Positions 29,904-37,179 of a stretch of DNA of 39,495 nt are shown here, piece after piece; positions within the stretch are counted from its first letter, which is position 1, and each line of letters begins with the position of its first letter. The position numbers and the translations under genes are program-made. The stretch is taken from positions 1 to 39,495 of IMG/VR virus record IMGVR_UViG_3300017971_000490, one strand, 5' to 3'. The notes below the pieces were generated by a model. It was not told the DNA's origin and did not search any database. It saw nothing but the letters and a program-made list of their open reading frames with translations. The stretch is from a virus.

Positions 29904-30215
29904 TTATGCTTTTCCACTCAAATCTTTTACGTGAGAATCCTTCGGATCAGGTGTCATGAATACCTTGTGCATGAGCAGTTCATTAAACTCCATCCGCTTC
30001 CCCTTCGGCGCTTTGGCATTGACTACCTTTTTCTCCTTGCTGGAAACGATCATGTAAGAGTCAAATACATCCAGGACGTAATGCCTCCGTCCATGAGATA
30101 GGAATTCTCCCATAGCATACTTTTTCGCCAGGTAAAACAAGATCCGGTTGTACCAGGTAGCTATCAGGTCAGGAATAAGACTACCGGTCCTCGGTATTTT
30201 TGAATAGTATTTCAT
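29904..30215 (-). CDS. Hypothetical protein, 103 aa
   Basis: A 103-aa basic protein (MKYYSKIPRTGSLIPDLIATWYNRILFYLAKKY; then FDSYMIVSSKEKKVVNAKAPKGKRMEF; then KVFMTPDPKDSHVKDLSGKA). The middle basic loop and aromatic helices suggest an interaction with nucleic acid or protein, without known family. It overlaps the 85-aa gene upstream by ATGA. The 60-nt gap after it (29844-29903) holds no gene or clear signal. Confidence 0.5.
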   Translation of the reverse strand: MKYYSKIPRTGSLIPDLIATWYNRILFYLAKKYAMGEFLSHGRRHYVLDVFDSYMIVSSKEKKVVNAKAPKGKRMEFNELLMHKVFMTPDPKDSHVKDLSGKA

Positions 30216-30469
30216 AGCTTCTTCACTATATTGTGTTTCGTGCGCTTCAGTCCCAGGGCCTGCCTCCGGGTGTTTATGTACTTCATGGTCCGGTCGCTGC
30301 AGATGATTTCAATTCCCGGCATATACCAAAGGACGGTAAACTCTTCATCAGATAGCTGAGCGAAAAAGGACTTGGATAGAAACGTGGTTCTTGAGTCATT
30401 CTGGACCTGGAGCTTATTCATTAGTTGCCGATACTTCTCCGGGTCTTCCTTATATTGTTTCGATCCCAT
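30212..30469 (-). CDS. Hypothetical protein after terminase, 85 aa
   Basis: An 85-aa basic protein (MGSKQYKEDPEKYRQLMNKLQ ... FFAQLSDEEFTVLWYMPGIEIICSDRTMKYINTRRQALGLKRTKHNIVKKL). The C-terminal half contains a possible helix-turn-helix (SDRTMKYINTRRQALGLK). It overlaps the large terminase gene by 20 nt, so it is cotranslated with it; role unknown. Confidence 0.5.
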   Translation of the reverse strand: MGSKQYKEDPEKYRQLMNKLQVQNDSRTTFLSKSFFAQLSDEEFTVLWYMPGIEIICSDRTMKYINTRRQALGLKRTKHNIVKKL

Positions 30470-31928
30470 AGATTTGTGATTCTTGTGTTTCGTATTTATC
30501 TATTGCCATAGTGGTTACGTCCACCTGGTCATCGTGCTGTGCGTTCGGGAACATCCGTAATTCATAGAGATACGGTTCCAGCCAGGGTGCATCCAGCAAA
30601 AGAAATACCCTGCCAGACTCCATAAACGGAGTGCATTTGCTTGTCCTGGTAATCTTATCCAGGGTTGGGGCTTTGTCGATTATGATATTCAGGCCGGTGT
30701 TCGCCTTCATCATTTGAGCGACACTGATCCCGGATGCTTTTGGCTCAATGTATATCCAGGACTCACGGGACCCCTCGTTGCGCTGTACGAACTGAGGAAT
30801 AAACTTTAAAAGCTCTGGCATTCCGAGTCTAACTGTTGCCACTTCTCGAATATAAAGATTATTATACTTACGAGCGTAAGCCATAATTGCAGTGGGGTCA
30901 TTGTCTTGCTCTTCCGTATAAGCAGGATCAATAGTAAAATCCCAGACCAGATCAGTCTGCTCTTCAAATATTCTTCTTTTGAGATCATCTAAAACGAAAT
31001 AGTTAAACCATGCAATTTTAATCAAGGCCCCTTCTTCCGGGGCAGGGCGTTGCTGATACAGGCTGGTAAATACCCGGTTGCTGGTCTTCCTAATCACGTT
31101 CAACCTTTCAATAGAGTGTCTACCAGGCCACAAAGCCTGTCCCTCTTCCCGTTGGTCCGTTTCGGTCTTAGGTCCCTCCTTTACTGCTGGGAACACCACG
31201 AAATCCCAATGCTCTTTTGTTTCCTCTATGGATTTGATAATTCTTCCGGCTAGATCATCTTCATGCCAACGGGTCATTGTGAGTAATATTCTGGCGTCAT
31301 CGTGTAACCTGGTGAAGAATACATTATTGTACCAATCCCAAACACGGTCCCGGTATCGCTCCGAATACGCCTGTCCAGCATCCTTTACCGGGTCATCTAT
31401 AATTCCAATATCAACTGGCCTACCGGTAAGACCGGTCATAACACCGACAGATACCAGGGACCCTTCCCGTCCGAATATTTCAAACTCAGAACTGGTCCTT
31501 ATCATCCCACTCCTGGGAACCTTATTACCGGCCAACTTTGTGGCTGGAAAGATTTGTTGATATGCCGGGCTTTCTATGATACGCTGTACCTTTCTGTTAA
31601 ACTGTGATGCCAACCCTTGTTCATAGCTACATACTGCAATACGTTGGTCCGGGTTCCTTCCCAGGAGAAAAGCCGGAAGCCGTCTACTGACTAACTCCGA
31701 CTTACCATGCTGCGGAGGCATGAACACCATAAGCCTTTTGATTTCACCACTGGCAAGCCTGTCCAGTTTTGATGCAAGTACCTTATGAAATGGTTGAACA
31801 ATGTAATCCGATTTAGTATGCTTGGTAAAATCAATTAGCTTCGTCTGTGCCCTCTTCAGTGACCAACTCTGCAACTCTGCTAAGTAATTCAAATATTTCG
31901 TCCTGTTTGTCATCTGGTAGTGCTTCAA
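30450..31928 (-). CDS. terL: Large terminase subunit (TerL)
   Basis: A 492-aa terminase. The ATPase part has a Walker-A-like PPQHGKSE at residues 71-78 (VFMPPQHGKSELVSRR), a motor strand (RIAVCSYEQGLASQF) and Walker B (VDIGIIDDPV), then LTMTRWHEDDLAGRI (motif III). The nuclease part has DFTIDPAYTEE and the late NAQHDDQVDVTT, the acidic residues of an RNase-H-like nuclease. It cuts the concatemer and drives it into the prohead. It overlaps the small terminase gene by 98 nt, which is long; a later start would remove N-terminal conserved residues before the ATPase core. Confidence 0.9.
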   Translation of the reverse strand: MKHYQMTNRTKYLNYLAELQSWSLKRAQTKLIDFTKHTKSDYIVQPFHKVLASKLDRLASGEIKRLMVFMPPQHGKSELVSRRLPAFLLGRNPDQRIAVCSYEQGLASQFNRKVQRIIESPAYQQIFPATKLAGNKVPRSGMIRTSSEFEIFGREGSLVSVGVMTGLTGRPVDIGIIDDPVKDAGQAYSERYRDRVWDWYNNVFFTRLHDDARILLTMTRWHEDDLAGRIIKSIEETKEHWDFVVFPAVKEGPKTETDQREEGQALWPGRHSIERLNVIRKTSNRVFTSLYQQRPAPEEGALIKIAWFNYFVLDDLKRRIFEEQTDLVWDFTIDPAYTEEQDNDPTAIMAYARKYNNLYIREVATVRLGMPELLKFIPQFVQRNEGSRESWIYIEPKASGISVAQMMKANTGLNIIIDKAPTLDKITRTSKCTPFMESGRVFLLLDAPWLEPYLYELRMFPNAQHDDQVDVTTMAIDKYETQESQIYGIETI

Positions 31929-32382
31929 TTTCCGGAGGGACCTGGTACACCGGGTTACTCATTTCCAGTTGAACAGTTTCTTTCCATCCAGCCCTGGTCT
32001 TCATCCAGAATATCTGAGCCGATACGTTTCCCCGGTCCTTTAGGATGTCTTCGTAAACGACCATCCCGGCATTGTTGATTACCGGGTTCCCATCACTATC
32101 TGTCTTTGGAACTCGCTCATAGATTGGCCGGCATGAGTCAAACAGCCATTGGGACACCTGGAAATTGGCTCTGTATACCCCTATTTGATAAGCTGCCAAA
32201 ACTTCCGGGTCCTCATGGAATCGTCTGTGGAGTGTTCTTTCCGACATGTCAAGCATCTCAGCTATTGCCCATATCGGAACACCCCTGCCGGCATACAGTT
32301 GTATCTTCTGCTTATCAATATCTGACAATTCAATCTTTGGCCTGCCTCCCGGGTTCTTCGTGCTTTCTGGTAATGTTTCCAT
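31831..32382 (-). CDS. terS: Small terminase subunit (TerS)
   Basis: A 183-aa protein. Residues 26-52 form a helix-turn-helix (KIQLYAGRGVPIWAIAEML, then SERTLHRRFHED), followed by a helical oligomerisation region (AYQIGVYRANFQVSQWLFDS) and a conserved NVSAQIFWMKTRAGWKE segment typical of small terminases. The C-terminus is acidic. It binds the packaging site and starts the first cut with TerL, encoded just downstream. It follows the tRNA and its position fits the usual small-to-large terminase order. Confidence 0.85.
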   Translation of the reverse strand: METLPESTKNPGGRPKIELSDIDKQKIQLYAGRGVPIWAIAEMLDMSERTLHRRFHEDPEVLAAYQIGVYRANFQVSQWLFDSCRPIYERVPKTDSDGNPVINNAGMVVYEDILKDRGNVSAQIFWMKTRAGWKETVQLEMSNPVYQVPPEIEALPDDKQDEIFELLSRVAELVTEEGTDEAN

Positions 32383-32398
32383 GTTTTGTCAGTTTTCG

Positions 32399-32471
32399 TA
32401 GCAAGGGAGGGATTCGAACCCCCGACCTCTTGATCATGAATCAAGCGAGCTGACCGCTGCTCCACCTTGCA
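32399..32471 (-). tRNA. tRNA with CAU anticodon, initiator-like
   Basis: A complete 73-nt cloverleaf fits: acceptor UGCAAGG with CCUUGCU (first pair U-U mismatched), U8, G9, D stem GAGC/GCUC, anticodon stem CUUGA/UCAAG, loop UUCAUGA with CAU, variable loop AGGUC, T stem GGGGG/CCCUC, and A73. No CCA is encoded. The unpaired 1-72 position, the A11-U24 D-stem pair and the GUGGAGCAGC...AGCUCG match to initiator tRNAs suggest an initiator origin, but the three G-C anticodon-stem pairs of initiators are absent and position 37 is G rather than A. Confidence 0.9.
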
Positions 32472-32476
32472 ATTTA

Positions 32477-32941
32477 TCAGTCACCATGCTTGATTTCAAG
32501 TTGAGCATCTAACTCTTCATCAAAGGGCCTGGTGTTTACCAGGAGGGCTTCATACTCTCCTGTGCCGGTTGAAACTATAGCATAAAATCCAGTGATCCGA
32601 TTCCCTTCACCGTCTTCCCCAATGAGCTTATAGAGGTAGCCTTCATCGTGAATCATGTTTTCCTTTTTACTCCTGACCAGTGAATCAAGTTCTGTGTCTA
32701 ATGCCGTGATCCTGGCTTTTTCCCCTTTCAGGGTTTCGTTTGCCTGGTTTACGATTTCCATCTGATCACCACGCTTAACAGAAAGGTCCGCAATCTTGTT
32801 TACGGTTTCAATGTTTTCTTCCCTGGTCATCGGGCGTTTAAATTTGGATTGGCTGCGCTGCACAGACTGCGTTGTCATTAATTTCTCAGCCTCTTCAAAG
32901 GCCGGCACTTCCAATTCGATAACTTTTTTTAGTTCAGACAT
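32477..32941 (-). CDS. Hypothetical coiled-coil protein, 154 aa
   Basis: A 154-aa protein. It opens with acidic helix (KKVIELEVPAFEEAEKLM), then basic and polar (QRSQSKFKRPMTREENIETVNKIADLSV), a probable coiled coil (QMEIVNQANETLKGEKARITALDTELDSLVR) and a beta-rich end (EGYLYKLIGEDGEGNRITGFYAIV). It lies between the PP-loop gene and the tRNA. Function unknown; it could belong with either the modification or the packaging genes. Confidence 0.55.
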   Translation of the reverse strand: MSELKKVIELEVPAFEEAEKLMTTQSVQRSQSKFKRPMTREENIETVNKIADLSVKRGDQMEIVNQANETLKGEKARITALDTELDSLVRSKKENMIHDEGYLYKLIGEDGEGNRITGFYAIVSTGTGEYEALLVNTRPFDEELDAQLEIKHGD

Positions 32942-32953
32942 AGTTGTATTTGA

Positions 32954-34108
32954 TTAAAATGTTGGTTTGCCACCCCAATAGCCTCCACCTGGTCGAAACC
33001 TTTCTGGTTCCACATAAGGAAGCTGTGCTTTCATGGCGAATGGATCGCCGTTATACATAGTCTTAGTGAGCTCTTCCCAGGACCCACTATACTGATTGAA
33101 CTTTTTTACAGCATCGTTTCGCTTCTGAGGAAATGGTTGGCTGGAATACTTAAACCATTTTTTCATAACGACCTGCTTCTGCTTCTCGGCTCTTTCCGCT
33201 ATCCACTCCGGAGCCTCTTTTATACAAGCCCTGTTAAAGCAATCTTCCCAGGTTTCCCCGTATCGCCGGAAGGGCATGATCGCTTTCTTTCCGTAATTGA
33301 CAGCCATCCTTACCCCAGGAAGCCTTTCGGAAACACGATCAAACCACTTCGGCCAGGCCCGTGCCGCAGCCTGTAATAACTTTAATCCGATACTGGACAT
33401 AGTTGGCGGCGCAATCCGTAGCTGCTGCTTACTGATCCCGGATCGAAACATGGTATCGTAAGCCTCATTGTAATCCAGCCCGTAATCTTTAATGAACTTC
33501 CATACATCCCCGTCAGTCCAATCATATAGTGGCCGGGCCTTGATAATGTTACCGTGATTTTTGGTAAGATAGCCCTTTGAAGATTTGATTGCCAGCACCC
33601 TCCTGGGTGATTCACTGGTCCTGATCCCGATTGTATTGTAAAGCAGCGTGTCCTTATCCCAGCCGAATCGTTCATGTGTTACCAGGGCCTCAATGTTCAT
33701 TTCTGGAATAGCATAAGCGAAATCAGGAGGGGTTCTTACCCAATCATCGGGTTCCAGTATAGGATCAAACACCCAAAAATACGGCTCCCTGCGATTATAG
33801 GCGTTTACTACTGGCTGGTTAGCGTATATCCAATGGAACTCTACTCCTGGTCGATTGGCAATACGCTCTGCATATTCAAATGTGCCTGGGAGCATGATCT
33901 CTTCGTCACGCATAATCACAATTACCGGATCACTTATACCGTACATTTGCTTTGCGATCAAAGCCAATTCCACCATAACCCCTGAGTCCTTCCCTGCGGA
34001 AAAACTGATAACAACCTTCCCGGTCCTATACATATATTCGAAGCGATTCAGGGCCGCATCGAACACATTATCCCCGGTATAAAACCGATATGATTTTGCT
34101 AATCCCAT
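32954..34108 (-). CDS. PP-loop enzyme, PAPS-reductase/DndC/IbrA-like
   Basis: A 384-aa PP-loop protein. The loop is SAGKDS at residues 37-42 (VVISFSAGKDSGVMVELAL), followed by IVIMRDEEIMLPGTFEYAERI and a TIGIRTSESPRRVLAIKSS motif, and KARPLYDWTDGDVWKFIKDYGLDYNEAYD, the family's downstream signature. This group includes PAPS reductase, DndC and IbrA. The Cys clusters of true PAPS reductases or Fe-S DndC are absent, so I infer a nucleotide-adenylating step, possibly in nucleic-acid modification. It overlaps the methyltransferase gene by 10 nt. A sulfotransferase-like gene lies 2 kb upstream in the same operon direction. Confidence 0.8.
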   Translation of the reverse strand: MGLAKSYRFYTGDNVFDAALNRFEYMYRTGKVVISFSAGKDSGVMVELALIAKQMYGISDPVIVIMRDEEIMLPGTFEYAERIANRPGVEFHWIYANQPVVNAYNRREPYFWVFDPILEPDDWVRTPPDFAYAIPEMNIEALVTHERFGWDKDTLLYNTIGIRTSESPRRVLAIKSSKGYLTKNHGNIIKARPLYDWTDGDVWKFIKDYGLDYNEAYDTMFRSGISKQQLRIAPPTMSSIGLKLLQAAARAWPKWFDRVSERLPGVRMAVNYGKKAIMPFRRYGETWEDCFNRACIKEAPEWIAERAEKQKQVVMKKWFKYSSQPFPQKRNDAVKKFNQYSGSWEELTKTMYNGDPFAMKAQLPYVEPERFRPGGGYWGGKPTF

Positions 34109-34785
34109 TTAATTTTCAATGTTATGTAGTTGGAATCTCCCAAGCGTCTGCCTGGTTTATTGGCTTTGTGTAGCTTACGCTTTATCATGAACCGGGGATA
34201 TGATTCTTTCTTTCTCATTCCATCCGGTATGTAATGGCCTTCCACAGTCACGGCTCCTTTGATCTGTGCCGCCAAATTGATCGCTTCCATTGGTGTTATA
34301 CCGGTACGCTCAACATCGCTACCGTTCATTCCATAAATATATGGATCATGGTGAGTCTTGTTATAATACATTAGATACCCGTAGGCCCCAGGCTTTGCAA
34401 TCTGATTTAATGCGTAAAAATATTCTTTACGGAAGTAGCTTGGTGATCCAAATAAGGCGAGTATAACATCGTATTTCATTCCGACCTGTGCGATGTGGCG
34501 AACATATTCGCTTGCCTGATCAATAACAAAATACTTGTGAGGATGCTTTTTCCGTGCAAGATTAACCATCATTGCAGAAATATCTACTCCGGTATAATCC
34601 GCACAATACTGTTCATCCAGGAGCATGCCTGTTCCGCATCCCAGGTCAAGGACCTTACCTATTGCTAAATTACAGTTCTTTCTGATCTCGGCAAGAATGA
34701 AATCATTCTCTATTTGGAAATATGGTTTGGCATAAACTTCATCGTACTTATTGGCGATTTTGTTGTAATAGTCCTTTGGGGTCAT
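34099..34785 (-). CDS. Class I SAM-dependent methyltransferase
   Basis: A 228-aa methyltransferase. Motif I is VLDLGCGTGM (45-54), the acidic end of strand 2 is in TGVDISAMMVNLARKK (65-80), and motif IV-like ILALFGSPSYF follows at 108-118, lacking the NPPY or DPPY of DNA N-methyltransferases. The C-terminus is basic (KLHKANKPGRRLGD). Substrate unknown: it could act on nucleic acid, protein or a small molecule. It has its own promoter (34802-34831), and it is coupled to the PP-loop gene, so the two probably serve one pathway. Confidence 0.8.
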   Translation of the reverse strand: MTPKDYYNKIANKYDEVYAKPYFQIENDFILAEIRKNCNLAIGKVLDLGCGTGMLLDEQYCADYTGVDISAMMVNLARKKHPHKYFVIDQASEYVRHIAQVGMKYDVILALFGSPSYFRKEYFYALNQIAKPGAYGYLMYYNKTHHDPYIYGMNGSDVERTGITPMEAINLAAQIKGAVTVEGHYIPDGMRKKESYPRFMIKRKLHKANKPGRRLGDSNYITLKIKWD

Positions 34786-34801
34786 GTGGTTATATTTAAT
34801 A

Positions 34802-34831
34802 CAAAGATAATATTTATTACATAAAATTCAA
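34802..34831 (-). promoter_or_regulatory. Promoter of methyltransferase/PP-loop unit
   Basis: TTG (34831-34829) is followed after 19 nt by TATCTTTG (34809-34802), a full match to the Bacteroidota TA-NN-TTTG element. The start codon at 34785 lies 16 nt further. The promoter overlaps the 3' end of the DUF1367-like gene. It lacks the ATTGTTA spacer motif of the left-hand promoters and may thus belong to another timing class. Confidence 0.65.
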
Positions 34832-35260
34832 GAGGTGACGCTCAAATTCCTCTGGTTGTAAGTCGGGAAGGAATACCTTTAAGCATGTATCAAATGCATT
34901 ACTGTAAAACTTTTCAAACTCAACTTCATCCATGCTACGAAAAGATATTGACCTGGGAACATTCAAAACGGTCCCGTCCGGCATAAAATACGGATCGTAA
35001 TGCCCGACCAGCACCTTTACGGCTACCAGGAGAGAGTCATCTGTCGGATACATTTTATCGTATTTCTCAGGAAGGAGATGATGAACCTGTCGGATCATGG
35101 CCCGAAATTTCCTGTTAAACTTTGCGCTCCTGGCTTTTGTTATTTTCAATTCCAGAATTGTTCCCGCCTTCACCTTTCGAGCAAGCTCACGGTCAGAGTC
35201 GTATGCCGGCACAAAATGTCCAGAAGGCTTTTTTACAATAAGTAATTCGTGTTCTTTCAT
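34817..35260 (-). CDS. DUF1367-like phage protein
   Basis: A 147-aa protein. GHFVPAYDSDRELARKVKAGTILELKITKARSAKFNRKFRAMIRQ is the conserved first half of the DUF1367 family as I know it (a Pro near a beta strand, then K.(T/P)R..KF(N/H)RKF..L), and the rest contains VLVGHYDPYFMPDGTVLNVPRSISFRSMDEVEFEKFY. These proteins occur in the replication/recombination regions of many phages (Nin-like); the function is not known. It lies near the right-hand early genes and just before the methyltransferase promoter. Confidence 0.75.
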   Translation of the reverse strand: MKEHELLIVKKPSGHFVPAYDSDRELARKVKAGTILELKITKARSAKFNRKFRAMIRQVHHLLPEKYDKMYPTDDSLLVAVKVLVGHYDPYFMPDGTVLNVPRSISFRSMDEVEFEKFYSNAFDTCLKVFLPDLQPEEFERHLLNFM

Positions 35261-35265
35261 ATTTA

Positions 35266-35475
35266 TTATATTGGTCCCTTAGTCAAATACCTATAAACAT
35301 CATATCCACTGCCATCGTCATACGGTTCAATGTCAAGTAGCTTAGCGATTACCTCTAAAGCCGCTTCGTGACCATCTATATCCTGGCAGCAGGTGCATCC
35401 TTCCGTACGTTTATAATCGGCAAACGCCTTACGTACTTTAGATTTAAAAATTTCAAATTCCTTTGCGTTCATCAT
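35266..35475 (-). CDS. Small Cys-containing phage protein, CCQD...DGSGYD type
   Basis: A 69-aa protein with GCTCCQDIDGHEAALEVIAKLLDIEPYDDGSGYDVYRY. This Cys-Cys-Gln-Asp, HEAA helix and DGSGYD pattern is found in small uncharacterised proteins of phages; the two or three Cys and one His may bind metal. The N-terminus is a basic helix (FEIFKSKVRKAFADYKR). Start at 35475 or one codon later. It ends 5 nt before the DUF1367-like gene. Confidence 0.65.
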   Translation of the reverse strand: MMNAKEFEIFKSKVRKAFADYKRTEGCTCCQDIDGHEAALEVIAKLLDIEPYDDGSGYDVYRYLTKGPI

Positions 35476-35500
35476 TTCTCTGTTTTAGTCGCAATAAGTG

Positions 35501-35929
35501 TTATTTTTCGGTACCTTCTGCATTGGTTTTAGTTCCGTAGATTAATTGATGGATGGCTTTGGCAGCAAAATGTACTTTTACTTCATCGGCTCTGATTATT
35601 CCATCATAATCATCACCCCACGTTCCAGATGAATAATCTTCTATTTTTTCGCTTATTTCATCCACACTCACATCTCTTGGCTTTAGCTTGGATAGGGCGG
35701 CTTTGACCCCTCCCCGGAAAACATCTTTATAATGAATTGAATTTGTAGAATTAACCCATTTTTCCCACATTTCCCCTATCTCTTCCTCGCTTATGTCGGG
35801 GGTGTAGAGGGAGTCAATTTCTTCAGCAAATTCGTTAAACCCTTCGTTATCTAATTCGTTTGGATTTAACTCTGATATTATAGCGTCAGTAGCCACCTGT
35901 TTCAATATCTCAATTATCTTGTCTTTCAT
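35501..35929 (-). CDS. Hypothetical acidic protein, 142 aa
   Basis: A 142-aa acidic, helical protein (begins MKDKIIEILKQVATDAIIS; middle ISEEEIGEMWEKWVNSTNSIHYKDVFRGGVKAALSKLK; end RADEVKVHFAAKAIHQLIYG). I do not recognise the family. Its acidic, A/T-rich character differs somewhat from its neighbours. It lies 25 nt before the Cys-containing small gene. Confidence 0.55.
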   Translation of the reverse strand: MKDKIIEILKQVATDAIISELNPNELDNEGFNEFAEEIDSLYTPDISEEEIGEMWEKWVNSTNSIHYKDVFRGGVKAALSKLKPRDVSVDEISEKIEDYSSGTWGDDYDGIIRADEVKVHFAAKAIHQLIYGTKTNAEGTEK

Positions 35930-35972
35930 GATAGTAAATTATCTAGGTTTATATCGTAATCTGATAAAATAA

Positions 35973-36083
35973 TCATTTTTCACGCCTGTCATCATAGCAT
36001 GATCCGAACCAGGTAAATATCATATAAACCAGGCCGGCGATCAAGCCTATGACCTCAGGATTAGTTAAAATTTCATCTTTCAT
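35973..36083 (-). CDS. Single-helix membrane peptide, 36 aa
   Basis: An ATG at 36083 sharing ATGA with the stop of the sulfotransferase-like gene opens 36 codons to TGA at 35973. The product (begins MKDEILTNPEV) has one membrane helix, residues about 11-28 (VIGLIAGLVYMIFTWFGS), and a basic tail (DDRREK). It is too short for most gene callers. It fills the gap after the sulfotransferase-like gene. Confidence 0.55.
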   Translation of the reverse strand: MKDEILTNPEVIGLIAGLVYMIFTWFGSCYDDRREK

Positions 36084-36715
36084 ATCTGATAAATTACATT
36101 ACACTGTTCCTGAGTCAAAATGAAATGAGTCCGGTACAACTCCACGGCTTCAGGATATTTACGGAGCATCTTCCAATACCGTTCATCATGAACCATCTGT
36201 ATATATCGCTTATCGGTTTGCATTTTCCGGCCTGGTACACTTAGTCCGTCAAAGCTGCTTCCTTTACCGGCATTTAATACTTCATCTAATCGGGCCTCGC
36301 TATATGTACCATCTAAATCGGAACACATCACTTGACGATATTTCCTTGACTTTTTAAATCCGTCATAGCATACAATTCTTTTTCCTGGTATGTGATTCGT
36401 ATACCCGAACGCCTCCCTGGCCGTGGAAATCCATGAGTTAAAAGCGTTTCTGTAATTCTGCTCTGCAATACCAGGTACAAATTTCAGGTACGAAGCCCAC
36501 CAGTTGAGCAAATCCCGATAAACCAGGATAGTGTAAATTTTTTCGGTATCATCTATCATCCCGGCTTTTATCCATTGGGTTCTGGTGCGCTGGTAGTCCT
36601 CTGCCAGGTGATCCTCGAAGTTGACCATGTTTAGGCTTTCACTGAACCAGGACTTGATCTGGTTCATCACAAAATGATGACCCGACCTACTTGGTGCTAT
36701 GCATATTACAGTCAT
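36080..36715 (-). CDS. Sulfotransferase-like protein
   Basis: A 211-aa protein with the layout of PAPS-dependent sulfotransferases. The 5'-phosphosulfate-binding loop is APSRSGHHF at residues 7-15 (a PxRSGxH form), and the 3'-phosphate-binding element is VYRDLLNWWASYLKF at 65-79 (family pattern RDxxxxxxS). Downstream are IVCYDGF and a helical end. These enzymes move a sulfo group from PAPS to hydroxyls or amines of sugars, proteins or lipids. A carrier such as PAPS must come from the host. It is flanked by two one-helix membrane peptides, both with ATGA overlaps. Kinase-type P-loop proteins are the alternative. Confidence 0.65.
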   Translation of the reverse strand: MTVICIAPSRSGHHFVMNQIKSWFSESLNMVNFEDHLAEDYQRTRTQWIKAGMIDDTEKIYTILVYRDLLNWWASYLKFVPGIAEQNYRNAFNSWISTAREAFGYTNHIPGKRIVCYDGFKKSRKYRQVMCSDLDGTYSEARLDEVLNAGKGSSFDGLSVPGRKMQTDKRYIQMVHDERYWKMLRKYPEAVELYRTHFILTQEQCNVIYQI

Positions 36716-36807
36716 TTGATTAGTTTATCTAGCAGCCTACCAGCTATATATATAACACCGGCAATTACTACCACAACAATAATCTTTAATAGCTCTGCAT
36801 TAGTCAT
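36712..36807 (-). CDS. Single-helix membrane peptide, 31 aa
   Basis: A 31-codon frame starts at 36807 and ends in TGA at 36712, sharing ATGA with the start of the sulfotransferase-like gene. The product (begins MTNAELLKIIVVVVIAGV) is nearly all one membrane helix (KIIVVVVIAGVIYIAG) with a basic end (RLLDKLIK). The overlap with the next gene and the filling of a 98-nt gap support it. Function unknown. Confidence 0.55.
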   Translation of the reverse strand: MTNAELLKIIVVVVIAGVIYIAGRLLDKLIK

Positions 36808-36813
36808 CCGTAT

Positions 36814-37179
36814 CTATTTTACAGTTCCAACAATCAATTCTTCAGGTGTATCTGGTGTAGCAATTACCAGTTCACCGTTTTCCAGAGATGTTAACCTAAC
36901 CCCTAATGGAAATCGTATACCATCGAATACACCCATTCCTATATTTCCAGCCGCAATCTCTGCTGTTAAGCTGGCATAGTAAATGATGTTTTTTGGGCTA
37001 AACCCCCCGTTATAGTGGCTCCAAATACTCATAGCATCTTCAATCCTTTCCTCCGTATCATATTTATATACACTGGTAGCCAGTGTTTCGTCACCTGTTT
37101 CTGCGACCAGGTCAAGGCCATACACCTTCATTATTACTGGTGCATCACAAGTGGGGCAACTACATTTAATCCCTTTCAT
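36814..37179 (-). CDS. Hypothetical protein with N-terminal zinc-ribbon pair
   Basis: A 121-aa protein. It opens with a Cys-rich knuckle (KGIKCSCPTCDAPVIMKVYGL: C6, C8, C11) that may bind metal, followed by an alpha/beta body (ETLATSVYKYDTEERIEDAMS, NIIYYASLTAEIAAG, GVRLTSLENGELVIATPDTP). A C-terminal VIATPDTPEELIVG segment may be a strand pair. No family recognised. It overlaps the upstream gene by ATGA. Confidence 0.55.
   Translation of the reverse strand: MKGIKCSCPTCDAPVIMKVYGLDLVAETGDETLATSVYKYDTEERIEDAMSIWSHYNGGFSPKNIIYYASLTAEIAAGNIGMGVFDGIRFPLGVRLTSLENGELVIATPDTPEELIVGTVK

Noticed and set aside
32954-34108. True PAPS reductase
   Set aside because: The PP-loop is present, but the catalytic C-terminal Cys motif and Fe-S cysteines are missing, so only the wider family is supported.
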